Source: Geosporobacter ferrireducens (GTDB taxonomy: Bacteria; Bacillota; Clostridia; Peptostreptococcales; Thermotaleaceae). From it: DNA of 64,000 nt. Shown here piece by piece: positions 17,067 through 25,705 of this stretch. The stretch's first letter is position 1. The number at the start of each line of letters is the position of its first letter. Position numbers and translations under genes: made by a program. The notes beneath the pieces are model-generated. The model did not search any database and was not told the DNA's origin. It saw only the letters and a list, made by a program, of their open reading frames with translations. The stretch spans positions 930,001 through 994,000 of the forward strand of contig NZ_CP017269.1 in NCBI RefSeq assembly GCF_001750685.1, read 5' to 3'.

Positions 17067-17681
17067 TTAAACATTTTGACTTTTAATTCTTTCAATAAAT
17101 TTTGTCATATCTTTATAAGATTTCAGATATGATTCCAAATTAAACTTTTCAGAATACTGGTCTGCAAATCCGTGTTCACCATTATATATATTGATAACCT
17201 CAATATTTTGTTTACGCCTTAATTCAACTATCAGCTCTTCTACATCAAATGATTTCTCACTTTTAGCAAAATATAATGCTATTGGGCATCTAACATTGAT
17301 TGATACAAAATCTCTTATTCTCGAACCATAAAAACATACGATACCATCACAATAACCTAAGACACTACATAGCCATGATATTGTTGCTCCGATACTGTAA
17401 CCAATTATAAATAGATACTTATATTTTTTTCGCAACTCCCTTAATATAGGTTGTATTTGTTCTACTGACTTTTCAATACCTACAAACTGAATAAAGTTAA
17501 CGTATGCATCTTCTTCCTGATTATAGTTATAACAGTAATCGCTACCTAATAGGTTAGGGCAGAAAACATCATAGCCTTGACTAAATAAATCACTACACTT
17601 TAATTTTATATTTTCATTTATACCATATATCTCATGAATAATTACTACAGCTGTCTCCGAATTGTTTACAAATGAAAGCAT
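17067..17681 (-). CDS. Dienelactone hydrolase-like alpha/beta hydrolase
   Basis: The protein is about 204 residues. VVIIHEIYGINENIKLKCS is the oxyanion-hole loop of dienelactone hydrolases, IIGYSIGATISWLCS contains the nucleophile elbow (Ser here in GYSIG; many family members use Cys), and GEHGFAD supplies the catalytic His. The Asp is probably in YFAKSEKSFD. The ATG at 17681 follows AAGGAGAT; the upstream ATG is not needed. Followed by attC-like site I. Confidence 0.85.
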   Translation of the reverse strand: MLSFVNNSETAVVIIHEIYGINENIKLKCSDLFSQGYDVFCPNLLGSDYCYNYNQEEDAYVNFIQFVGIEKSVEQIQPILRELRKKYKYLFIIGYSIGATISWLCSVLGYCDGIVCFYGSRIRDFVSINVRCPIALYFAKSEKSFDVEELIVELRRKQNIEVINIYNGEHGFADQYSEKFNLESYLKSYKDMTKFIERIKSQNV

Positions 17682-17732
17682 TAATTTATCTCCTTTTATA
17701 TTCTTCACAGTACTTGGATAGCACCACAATTT

Positions 17733-17950
17733 CTACTTATTCAACAGGGTATCTAAAGGACTTTTTATTCTGCTCAAGCTAACATTTGAAACATGGGTAT
17801 ACACCGCTGTCGTTATGGAGCTCTCATGGCATAATAGTTCCTATTCAAATTATTCTACATTTTGCTGCTGTTCCCTTCACTTTGATACAAATTTTTACAG
17901 TCTATCTCACTCTTTCCACGGTTACGGCTTTTGCAAGATAAAGGGGCAGG
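17733..17950 (-). pseudogene. Tyrosine recombinase C-terminus, decayed (copy 2)
   Basis: The best-kept copy: 42 codons read ELLCHESSITTAVYTHVSN, then the ending RIKSPLDTLLNK and TAG. The His box (GHESS with G replaced by C) and the catalytic Tyr region (VYTHVS) of a XerD-like recombinase are recognisable. Upstream of this the frame is broken, and the DNA to about 17950 is homologous to the other copies but non-coding. Confidence 0.65.
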
Positions 17951-18051
17951 GAGTTATCTGTTCATGAAAGTATTTATTCTACAGCACCCCTGACTTTAGA
18001 GCTGGCGTGGAGGTCAGCACCCTAGTAAAACATTGGTTTAGTCTTAAGAAC

Positions 18052-18633
18052 TTACTTAATTTTTTTGAAGATACGCAACTCCCCGTCTATCAGTAACCGT
18101 ATTTCTTCATCAGCAATTTCTCCTTGGAAGTGCTTCGCATTCTTATCTGACCCCTCAACAATATGACTGTTTACCCATATCAGGTTATCGCTTTTTGAAA
18201 CTTCCTCGCTACTTCTATACTTCAATTCAATTGGTTTACTAAACAAATCGCTTTGCTTCAGCTTAATATCAAATGCAATTTCACTCTTATCAATCGAGAG
18301 GCCAATCATATTTGATACATAAAACCCTGGAAAATACCCCTCCCGAGCTTGATCAAAATCATCACTTGTTCCATAGTATATACCTTCAAGTTTACCTTCC
18401 ACACGCCGTAGAACTATATAGTGATCCTCAATCAAATCCTCGGTATCATCTGTATAATCATATTGATAAGTTCCTTCATAACTATTATTGTCTTCATTAG
18501 GTATGTTTGTTGGCATACCAGTTTCTACCGTGGACTTTTCAATATTAACCTGTTCATTGTCCCTTACAATATTACATGAGCTCAGCAATAGAGCACATAA
18601 ACAAATTGCCAGTATCCTGCAGAATGATTTCAT
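18052..18633 (-). CDS. Lipoprotein of unknown function
   Basis: The protein has 193 residues. A signal peptide (CRILAICLCALLLSSC) ends in a lipobox with the acylated cysteine at position 20, so it is exported and anchored on the outer face of the membrane. The rest is hydrophilic with many acidic residues; I recognise no domain. The ATG follows GAGGTT. Four other lone lipoproteins occur in the cassette blocks, at 38000, 46156 and 49404 and, as a class, these are frequent cassette cargo. Confidence 0.8.
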   Translation of the reverse strand: MKSFCRILAICLCALLLSSCNIVRDNEQVNIEKSTVETGMPTNIPNEDNNSYEGTYQYDYTDDTEDLIEDHYIVLRRVEGKLEGIYYGTSDDFDQAREGYFPGFYVSNMIGLSIDKSEIAFDIKLKQSDLFSKPIELKYRSSEEVSKSDNLIWVNSHIVEGSDKNAKHFQGEIADEEIRLLIDGELRIFKKIK

Positions 18634-18651
18634 TTTTTAACCTCTTTTCAC

Positions 18652-18718
18652 TGCCTAATATTCTTTAGCATGATCTTCCTTTGAGGGTAGCAACCTTTAC
18701 GGAAAAACATTGTTATGT
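18652..18718 (-). other. Possible attC-like site M
   Basis: TGCCTAAT and GTTATGT lie 67 bp apart, 106 bp beyond the stop of the next gene. The stem between them is weak. Confidence 0.3.
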
Positions 18719-18823
18719 AAAGTTCCGCACCCCAAGAAGCCAGAGCAGCCACCGACGGCTGCGTCTCAAATAAAATCTATAAAATATGCATGAGGAATAA
18801 CGTTGATTTCTTGCTTGATTATA

Positions 18824-19660
18824 TCATTTTATGCCAAGGTTTTTTAAGATTTCGTGATAGCGTATTGTTGCCAATGCACTTGGTTCACCTTTTTTACAGA
18901 AAGAAAACTTGGCTAGCTTCGGAACAATGCGCTCAACAACAATCTGACCATCCACCGTTTTGGATTCCAGCGCTTTTAAGGCTTCCAGAAACCGTTTGTC
19001 CCCTTTTGTGCGGTCGTAAAAGGATAACACATAGACGTAAACAAAAAGATTGTAGTTACGAAAGGGATATTCTACCTGCATGAACAATGTGCCCATTCCG
19101 TAGTGGCATGGGCCAATCGGTTTCCGGATTGTCCAATGTTCAAGCAAGAAATCCACAGCCCTGTCAAGCGCTGGTTCTTTGTTAAGATAGTCACTAAAGC
19201 GGAATGCGTTCAGGACAGTAAGTGTTGGGAACGGATTTGAATACTGAGTTTCCGGACCTCGACCAAAGCTAAACTTATTGCAACGCCAACCGCCATCGAT
19301 GTATTGGGTATCTAAAAGGTGTTGGAAAGTTTTTTGCAATCTAGTATCGTAAGCAAACCCCATGTGGCAAAGCACATTGGCAGCGTGAGCGGTATGGCAT
19401 GGGTAAATAGAGCCTTGCGGATACAACTTAAAACTTCCATCTTCTTTCCATGCACTAAATATTAAGTCGGCGCACTCTTTCAGTAAAGGCTCGGTAGGTT
19501 CCATGCCCAATTCTAGCAGATAAAGTGCGCAGTCAAGAGTGGAGAAAGGTGACCCTTTTATTAGGCGTTTGTCGGGAGTAGTCCAATAGTCTGCACCATT
19601 ATCATGCCTGTGTGACAATATCGCTTCAAAATCTAATAAATATTGCTTGTCTATAGCCAT
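18824..19660 (-). CDS. Prenyltransferase/squalene cyclase-like repeat protein
   Basis: The protein has 278 residues made of alpha-alpha hairpins with the repeat-type motifs LLDTQYIDGGWR and SAWKEDGSFK, the QW-like signature of the terpenoid cyclase/prenyltransferase superfamily. The catalytic DXDD of squalene cyclases is absent and the length is less than half that of a cyclase, so it is more likely a soluble relative of unknown activity. The ATG follows GGAGTGAAAAG. Single unit. Confidence 0.75.
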   Translation of the reverse strand: MAIDKQYLLDFEAILSHRHDNGADYWTTPDKRLIKGSPFSTLDCALYLLELGMEPTEPLLKECADLIFSAWKEDGSFKLYPQGSIYPCHTAHAANVLCHMGFAYDTRLQKTFQHLLDTQYIDGGWRCNKFSFGRGPETQYSNPFPTLTVLNAFRFSDYLNKEPALDRAVDFLLEHWTIRKPIGPCHYGMGTLFMQVEYPFRNYNLFVYVYVLSFYDRTKGDKRFLEALKALESKTVDGQIVVERIVPKLAKFSFCKKGEPSALATIRYHEILKNLGIK

Positions 19661-19764
19661 TTCTTTTCACTCCATTTCGTATTGCACTATGCCCTAATTT
19701 ATATCTCGCATAAGCCAAATAGCTTTCTTCGTCTTTTACAATTTTCGTAATGGATGACGAATCC

Positions 19765-20340
19765 TCAAACGCTTATTAACACAACATCGTCACCTATCCC
19801 GTAATCACCTTGTCCATAGATATCTAAATAGTCATCAAGTAAATACTCTTTCACAACTTTCTGCTTATCTTCATCTGAAACTTTCATAAATCCGGCTTTT
19901 TCATATGCTCTTACAGCACGTACATTTCTTTTTGATGGTCTAATAATAAATCTCTCAATCCCATGATTTTGCATTAGATAATCACAAAAAATCTTAATAG
20001 ACTCAGAACCAAAACCTCTTCCACAGTTCTTTTCAGTTCCCATCCATATATCAAGTTCAGCACTCTTACCTTTTAAATGAAATGATGAATAGCATATGGC
20101 TCCTATCTCTTCATTTCTGTATTTTATAATCCATAGTTGTCCACACTTTGGTTTTGAGCCGTCAAAATAATAATCTTTAAAATCCTCACAGTATTCTTCC
20201 CAACTCGGTATTGGAGTATCTTCAAAATTAGGGGGTCCCATATGACTCTTAGCTGTTTCTGACAAACACAACCATTCATATACTTTTCTTTTATCACTTA
20301 GTTTTGATGGTTCAATAGTTATTTGTTGTCCTTTAATCAT
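19765..20340 (-). CDS. GNAT family N-acetyltransferase
   Basis: The protein is about 191 residues. DIWMGTEKNCGRGFGSESIKIF carries the acetyl-CoA-binding GRGFGSE loop, and RPSKRNVRAVRAYEKAGF is the typical C-terminal motif of RimJ/RimL- or AAC(6')-like acetyltransferases. The aromatic, acidic C terminus (YGQGDYGIGDD) resembles aminoglycoside 6'-acetyltransferases, but the substrate is unproven. The ATG at 20340 has AAGGAGG seven bases upstream. It is the last gene of the first cassette-like block. Confidence 0.88.
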   Translation of the reverse strand: MIKGQQITIEPSKLSDKRKVYEWLCLSETAKSHMGPPNFEDTPIPSWEEYCEDFKDYYFDGSKPKCGQLWIIKYRNEEIGAICYSSFHLKGKSAELDIWMGTEKNCGRGFGSESIKIFCDYLMQNHGIERFIIRPSKRNVRAVRAYEKAGFMKVSDEDKQKVVKEYLLDDYLDIYGQGDYGIGDDVVLISV

Positions 20341-20349
20341 TTTCATCCT

Positions 20350-20545
20350 CCTTATATTTGAAACATGGGTATATACCTCTGTCGTTTTGGAGCTCTCATG
20401 GCCTAACAGTTCCTATTCAAATTATTCTACATTTTGCTGCTGTTCCCTTCACTTCAATACAAATTTTTACAGTCTATCCCAATCCTTCCACTGTTACGGT
20501 TTTTTCAAGACAGAGGGGCAGGGACTTGTCTGTTCATGAAAGTAC
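20350..20545 (-). pseudogene. Tyrosine recombinase C-terminus, decayed (copy 3)
   Basis: Same sequence as the copies at 10200 and 17733 but lacking the last 18 codons; it starts within the VYTHV region (complement of AAACATGGGTATATACC). It is joined on its right to a remnant of the permease repeat, as at 50135. Confidence 0.55.
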
Positions 20546-20679
20546 TTATCCCATACTCTGTCTTCTTCATGTTGATGTATAAAAAAGCCGTTTAACACGT
20601 ATACTAGCGCTTATCTCCAAGGCCATTCATCTATCTATATCAATAAAGACTCAATTCAAACTGAATGGCTTGGTAAAAG

Positions 20680-20702
20680 AAATTAATGAAATGGAGATAA
20701 TT
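20680..20702 (+). pseudogene. ABC permease remnant, last eight codons (copy 5)
   Basis: Only the final codons (KLMKWR-like, ATTAATGAAATGGAGATAA) remain, immediately before the conserved terminator. About 170 bp to the left (AAAAAAGCCGTTTAACAC onward) match 50348-50450. Confidence 0.6.
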
Positions 20703-20736
20703 GAGTAGAGGCTGCTTTTTTAAGCAGCCTCTACTC
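20703..20736 (+). terminator. Strong hairpin after permease copy 5
   Basis: GAGTAGAGGCTGC and GCAGCCTCTACTC form a 13-bp stem around a T-rich loop; the longest version of the repeat-borne terminator. Confidence 0.75.
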
Positions 20737-20830
20737 AGTTTAAGCAAACTATATTCATAACGGCGAATTTATTGACTAAAGGCATTATTTAATACGACAA
20801 TCGAAGCGTCCCCATATCTTCCATGTCTTC

Positions 20831-21559
20831 TTATACTACCTCATTTTTACCATATCCGATTGCCCCTGCAGGACATTTGGAGGCAACTTCACTGATATGT
20901 TCTTCTAGGTTCTCCCTTGAGATGATCTTCACTTTTCCATCTTTTAGTATAAAATTTTGTGGTAAAAGCCTCGTACAGATACCGCAGCTTATGCAGTATT
21001 CTTCTCTGATCGTAAAATCTACATCCTGATGAGTTGGTTCTTTTGTATTAGGGATATCCTGCACCTTCACCACAAGAGATATAACATACGCCATAATGAA
21101 TATACTTATTGTTGTACTAATCCATCTAACTCCCATGAATCTAAGCCCTAAAAACTTTGCCTCATTAATCAGCATCGGTACTTTCACAACTGCCCATGAA
21201 CTCAGAATAATAACAATGCTGGAAATACTTGCACCCTTTTTTAATAATGTTTTACAGACCGGAAAGGCAGCATAGATTGGTCCTGCAGAAAAGCTTCCCA
21301 ATAAAAATGATACGATAGCTCCCCTTAACCCTGCATCCTTACTAAAGTGTTTCATGATAACTTCTCTCGGAATCCATGCTTCAATTAACGCTGTAAGGAT
21401 AAATATCACAGGCATTATTTCTAGCATTTCAATAATATAGTACTTGCTATTATTGACTGCGGTCATACCCCTATCTGGTTGTGTAATTAGTAAAGCGGCA
21501 TAGACGATCACCACTACAAGCAAAAGCTTGTTTTTCTTTAACTCATGCGCCATATTCAT
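20831..21559 (-). CDS. Permease with C-terminal ferredoxin-like domain
   Basis: The protein has 242 residues: four or five membrane segments of the DUF318/YraQ-type permease (SFLLGSFSAGPIYAAFPV) followed by a single-cluster ferredoxin domain, REEYCISCGICTRLLPQNF ending in KCPAGA. The CxxCGxC...CP pattern should hold one Fe-S cluster. It overlaps the stop of the preceding permease gene by four bases (ATGA), so the two halves are translationally coupled. Related two-domain permeases export organoarsenicals or metals, but the substrate here is not shown. Confidence 0.8.
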   Translation of the reverse strand: MNMAHELKKNKLLLVVVIVYAALLITQPDRGMTAVNNSKYYIIEMLEIMPVIFILTALIEAWIPREVIMKHFSKDAGLRGAIVSFLLGSFSAGPIYAAFPVCKTLLKKGASISSIVIILSSWAVVKVPMLINEAKFLGLRFMGVRWISTTISIFIMAYVISLVVKVQDIPNTKEPTHQDVDFTIREEYCISCGICTRLLPQNFILKDGKVKIISRENLEEHISEVASKCPAGAIGYGKNEVV

Positions 21560-22038
21560 ACCATCACCCCAATCGTCAATGCAATCAGCAGGGCAGCGAA
21601 AAAACTAAACAGGTTTCTTACGAGTGCAAACTTAACTCCAAATTCTCTTTTTTCTAATGGAAATGTTACAAAGCCCACCATTGTAAGAGTTGTTAGGAAT
21701 GCTGCAACAGGTATTAGATTTGCACCATTGTTGACAAAAGACCCTACTAACGGAAATGCGACAAATGCGGGGATTAATGTAACCGTTCCTACAAGCGCTG
21801 AAGCAACAGTTGAACGCAAAATGTTTTCTTCTCCCATTAGCTTATTGATGGTTTCAGATGGTAAAAATGTTAGAATCAGCCCAATCAACAGCAATATAGC
21901 CAATATTTCTCCTCCCATATTTCCCATCATGCTTTTTGCTGATTTCATTGAATTGATCGTTTTATTTTTATCTTTTTTGATAGAAACTAAAAAGAAAGTA
22001 AGGGTTACAATCCATAGAATGACTGTAAAAGGGTCCAT
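21556..22038 (-). CDS. Permease, N-terminal half (DUF318/YraQ-like)
   Basis: The protein has 160 residues and four hydrophobic segments; LVGTVTLIPAFVAFPLVGSF matches the first repeat of DUF318-type permeases. The second repeat is encoded by the next gene, so together they make one two-subunit transporter. The ATG follows GTAGGTGGAT. Promoter and operator probably lie upstream of the cupin gene. Confidence 0.8.
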   Translation of the reverse strand: MDPFTVILWIVTLTFFLVSIKKDKNKTINSMKSAKSMMGNMGGEILAILLLIGLILTFLPSETINKLMGEENILRSTVASALVGTVTLIPAFVAFPLVGSFVNNGANLIPVAAFLTTLTMVGFVTFPLEKREFGVKFALVRNLFSFFAALLIALTIGVMV

Positions 22039-22048
22039 TATTATCCAC

Positions 22049-22372
22049 CTACTTTACCATAGTGTCAGGATGGGGTGCTTTTACAACAAAGAACTCCAAT
22101 ACATCTTCATGGGCATTAGTTACCAACATTTTTATATTAAATGGAATGTTTATAATATCCCCAGCATCATAAATCTGTACCTCTTGTTCTCCAAGCTTTA
22201 TTGACATTTGTCCTCTTACAATAATCATATAGACATTGGAATTTGAATAATGCTCTGGCAGTCCGGTACCTTGTGGCAAGACCATGTGGTTGATCATCAC
22301 ATTCTCGTCACTGATCACCTTTTCAATCATTTTCTCATTCCCTCTAGTAAAGCTGAATTTTTTCTCAATCAT
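22049..22372 (-). CDS. Cupin domain protein
   Basis: The protein is about 107 residues from an ATG at 22372 that follows AAGGAGAG; the more upstream ATG at 22450 overlaps the divergent regulator. It has the two cupin strands (MVLPQGTGLPEHYSNSNVY and GDIINIPFNIKMLVTNA), with the usual first His (EHYSNSN), but lacks the second HxH-type metal site. Probably a sensor or scaffold rather than an enzyme. It heads the permease operon. Confidence 0.8.
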   Translation of the reverse strand: MIEKKFSFTRGNEKMIEKVISDENVMINHMVLPQGTGLPEHYSNSNVYMIIVRGQMSIKLGEQEVQIYDAGDIINIPFNIKMLVTNAHEDVLEFFVVKAPHPDTMVK

Positions 22373-22432
22373 TGGATTCTCTCCTTTCATTTTCTTATTA
22401 CCAATAGTATAATCAATATTACAAACAAAAAC

Positions 22433-22448
22433 GGTAACATTGGTTACC
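22433..22448. promoter_or_regulatory. Palindromic operator between cupin and Crp/Fnr genes
   Basis: GGTAACATTGGTTACC is a perfect GGTAAC-N4-GTTACC dyad in the short space between two divergent genes, one of which is a Crp/Fnr-type regulator. It most likely binds that regulator and controls both directions. Inferred from position and symmetry only. Confidence 0.6.
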
Positions 22449-22469
22449 AAAACTGAAAAGAGGTTTTAT

Positions 22470-23156
22470 ATGAACTTAAAAGAGTACACTCATGTTCTGA
22501 GGAGAATGGAACTTTTTAGCAGTTTTGAGCCTAAGCACCTAATAGAATTTTTTAATCGTGTAGATTATTTTATCAGCAGTTATAAAAAGAGTAGTATCAT
22601 CTTCATGCAGGGTGATTTCTGTACTACGCTGAATGTAGTGCTAAAGGGAACGGTAGAAATTCAAAAGATCGATCCATCAGGAAAGATTCTGACCATCACA
22701 GTATTCAATCCAGGGGACACCTTTGGAGATAATCTGATCTTCGGTGATATAAATATAGTTCCTATGACCATCGTAGTAAAAAAAGATGCAGTCATTTTAT
22801 GTATTCCCAAGGAAACGATTATTCAGCTGTGTCAAACCAATCAGGCTTTTTTGTATGGTTTTCTCAAGCTTATATCCAACAAGAGCCTCACCTTAAGCTC
22901 TAAGATAACCCAAGTAGTTCTAAAAACGATCCGTCAAAAAATCTGCGAGTTTTTACTACTACAATATAGCGCTCAAAAATCCCTAGAAATAAAGATTGGA
23001 ATGAAAAAAAGAGAGTGGGCAGACTCCATCGGCGTCCAGCGACCATCTCTTTCCAGGGAGCTTATGAAAATGAAAAAAGAAAATCTCATCGATTACGATA
23101 ACAAAACCATATACATCAAAAACCTTAAATCAATAGAGAAATGTGCTTTGTATTAG
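22470..23156 (+). CDS. Crp/Fnr family transcriptional regulator
   Basis: The protein is about 228 residues. Residues 20-130 form a cyclic-nucleotide-binding-like domain (GDFCTTLNVVLKGTVEI), and the C terminus has a winged HTH (KREWADSIGVQRPSLSRELMKM). The cysteines of Fnr are lacking. I prefer the ATG at 22470, after AAGAGG, to the one at 22440 that lies in the operator. It is divergent from the cupin/permease operon and probably regulates it. Confidence 0.88.
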   Translation: MNLKEYTHVLRRMELFSSFEPKHLIEFFNRVDYFISSYKKSSIIFMQGDFCTTLNVVLKGTVEIQKIDPSGKILTITVFNPGDTFGDNLIFGDINIVPMTIVVKKDAVILCIPKETIIQLCQTNQAFLYGFLKLISNKSLTLSSKITQVVLKTIRQKICEFLLLQYSAQKSLEIKIGMKKREWADSIGVQRPSLSRELMKMKKENLIDYDNKTIYIKNLKSIEKCALY

Positions 23157-23198
23157 CCATAACAAATAGGATGTCACAACCCCTGTCCCCGTGACACC

Positions 23199-25697
23199 CT
23201 ATGCCAATTGTCTTTGCGCCAGTTTGTAAAAGACTCCTTTTCTTTCCATCAGTGTCTCATAATCCCCTGCTTCTTTTATGATACCCTGATCCAATACAAT
23301 GATCCTATCGCAGTTTTTTACGGTACTAAGTCTATGGGCAATGACGATACGGGTCGCTGCAAAATGGTCAAGACTTTCCTTGATTTTGGCCTGAGTAATG
23401 TTATCCAAAGCACTGGTTGCCTCGTCAAAGAAGAGTATCTTAGGCTTGTTCACCACAGCCCGTGCAATGAGAATCCTCTGTTTCTGACCCCCGGAAATCG
23501 TGCCTGCCCCTTCCATAATAACTGTATGCATGCCCATAGGCATGGCCTTTATATCCTCATCTATACCGGCAACCCTTGCAGCCTTCCAGGCCTCCTCTAC
23601 TGTAAGATGAAGGTTGGACCCAACAATATTGTGATAGATGCTGCCTGTCATCAGCTTTCCTGTCTGCAGTACGACGCCTATTTTCTTTCGCAAATCCCGC
23701 AAGTCAAGGCTGGTGATATCTTGATCATCATAGGTTATCTTGCCCTTGTAAATGACTTCAAACCCTAGTAGAAGCCGCAGAAGTGTGGACTTCCCGCTTC
23801 CGGAGATTCCTACGATACCCACATACTCTCCCGGTTGTATTTCTAAAGAAATATCCTTCAGTATTTCAGAACCATCCTGTGCATAACGGAATTGAAGATG
23901 GTCAACTTCTATTTTACCCGTCGGTTTATCCAGTATTCGTTTGTCTTCTTTCATTTCGGGGATGGTTTGCAATATTATTTTACCCCGGTCATATAAAGGC
24001 AGCACCTGGAAGAGAACATGCATCGAACTAAAAATACTAAATACGGCGGATACGAACATCATATATGCAGCGTTAAAGCCTATATACTGTCCTACCAGAA
24101 GAGAAAAGCCCGGCTGCATCGTAACCAGATAATAGATCATTCCTAATGAAGCCGGTAAAAACAGTCCATTGAATGTCTCCATCCAGGAGATCACCCTGCC
24201 TTTGTTTTGCATAGCCCTATGTTTTTCAGCCTGTTCTTTTGCCCACCTATAATATGCCCTTTCAATCGCTCCGGATTGCTGTATTTTAACAGCCCCTTTA
24301 ATCAGTTGAAAGGACAAGCCTGCCAATTTATTTGTTAATTGATTTATTTGGCTCTCATATACGATTTCCTTTTTTGCTATGAAATAATTGACTGAGATAC
24401 ATATCCCCAGCATTAAGCTGGCAACAACCGCTAGCGAAACATTATAATAGAAAAGCACCAGCCAGCTGAACAAAGAATAAATGCCGGTTAGCAACAAGGC
24501 CATTACAGGTCCGGAAATAATATCTCTTATCATGGTAATGCCCAGGGCCCTGGAGGCCAATTCTGCCGAGGTAAATTGTTTGAAAAAGCTTAAGGGCAAA
24601 TTAAGCAATCGGTCCCAGACAGCTGTCTGCATATCCACGTCAAGCTGCCCTTCTACCCTTAGCATAGTAAATCCTCTGGCCAGGTTAAACAAAAAAGAGG
24701 TTATGGCTACAACAGCCAATAGGATTCCTGCCTGAGAAAGCAAATGAATATTCCCCATGGGAATAATCCAATCTATTGTCAAACCGATCAGGAGAGGTGC
24801 AGCCATCCCCAATAATCCAATACCCAGTAAACTCAGGGCAAAAAGAAGGATATCCTTTTTGTCAATCCTTTCCAAGCCAAAGCCTATCAAATCCCTGCCG
24901 CTCATTTCCTTATCAGGCAATGGGCGATAGATCATAAAAGCATCCTTGAATAATCCGTCTGCTGTTTTCTCATCTACAGGGACCGATATGCCCAGCTGCG
25001 GGTCTACCAGCTCATAGCAGCCTCTCCCCTTTTGCAAAAGAGCAACGGGCTGCTTATTCCCATTAAAGGCTATCAGCATGCCGTCGGTATATTTCCACCA
25101 ATCCTTGTCAAGCTTGACACTTCTATATCTCATGTTCATTTTTTGAAAATATGCCTTCATAAGCGCATAGGGCTGAAGCGGATTCCCATCAAGCTGCTTT
25201 GGCTCCGCAACTTTGATTTTTAAGGCACTTCTTACTATCTGACAGACCTTATAATAATTATTGTAGGATTGCTGATAAGCCGCCTTGCTTTCGTTATCGG
25301 CCAATATGTTTACGGCGGCGCTAAGCAAGGCTGCTTCATTTCGTTTCTTTTTTTTATATTGCTCCTCTTTTTGCTTTGTTTGTGCTTCGATTTCCTCCAC
25401 CTTCGCAAGAAGCTCTTTTTGAAAACCCATAGGAGCCTGATCTATGACAAAGAACTCTATTTTGGCATCGGCAGTTCCAACGGCAATAAGCTTATACTGT
25501 CTGCCTTCCTTCACGGCCCTTCCTCCATAGACGGTCTCCCCCTCTGAAGCACTCGACAAAAAATGGCGTCTATATTGTATTTCTGAGTTATCCTCATGTT
25601 TAACCAGAAAAAGGTTTAAGGTCCCGGAAAGGACATAGTACCCCATATTTTCTTTAAGCTCCACAGGATTACGGTGATTCAAAGACTCTATATTCAT
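23199..25697 (-). CDS. NHLM-type ABC exporter, ATP-binding protein (second subunit)
   Basis: The protein has 832 residues. An N-terminal 250-residue non-peptidase region (a double-stranded beta-helix-like start, MNIESLNHRN, then a helical linker) precedes five to six membrane helices and an ATPase domain with GISGSGKSTLLRLLLG (Walker A), SGGQKQRI (signature) and LFFDEATSAL (Walker B). This is the arrangement of the second ABC protein in nitrile-hydratase-leader-microcin (NHLM) export systems. It closes the RiPP operon and starts eight bases after the C39 transporter gene ends. Confidence 0.88.
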   Translation of the reverse strand: MNIESLNHRNPVELKENMGYYVLSGTLNLFLVKHEDNSEIQYRRHFLSSASEGETVYGGRAVKEGRQYKLIAVGTADAKIEFFVIDQAPMGFQKELLAKVEEIEAQTKQKEEQYKKKKRNEAALLSAAVNILADNESKAAYQQSYNNYYKVCQIVRSALKIKVAEPKQLDGNPLQPYALMKAYFQKMNMRYRSVKLDKDWWKYTDGMLIAFNGNKQPVALLQKGRGCYELVDPQLGISVPVDEKTADGLFKDAFMIYRPLPDKEMSGRDLIGFGLERIDKKDILLFALSLLGIGLLGMAAPLLIGLTIDWIIPMGNIHLLSQAGILLAVVAITSFLFNLARGFTMLRVEGQLDVDMQTAVWDRLLNLPLSFFKQFTSAELASRALGITMIRDIISGPVMALLLTGIYSLFSWLVLFYYNVSLAVVASLMLGICISVNYFIAKKEIVYESQINQLTNKLAGLSFQLIKGAVKIQQSGAIERAYYRWAKEQAEKHRAMQNKGRVISWMETFNGLFLPASLGMIYYLVTMQPGFSLLVGQYIGFNAAYMMFVSAVFSIFSSMHVLFQVLPLYDRGKIILQTIPEMKEDKRILDKPTGKIEVDHLQFRYAQDGSEILKDISLEIQPGEYVGIVGISGSGKSTLLRLLLGFEVIYKGKITYDDQDITSLDLRDLRKKIGVVLQTGKLMTGSIYHNIVGSNLHLTVEEAWKAARVAGIDEDIKAMPMGMHTVIMEGAGTISGGQKQRILIARAVVNKPKILFFDEATSALDNITQAKIKESLDHFAATRIVIAHRLSTVKNCDRIIVLDQGIIKEAGDYETLMERKGVFYKLAQRQLA

Positions 25698-25705
25698 ATG
25701 CCCTC

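Noticed and set aside
19680-19760. GCCCTAATTTATATC downstream of the acetyltransferase at 19765 as an attC site
   Set aside because: No right arm or R box could be found.
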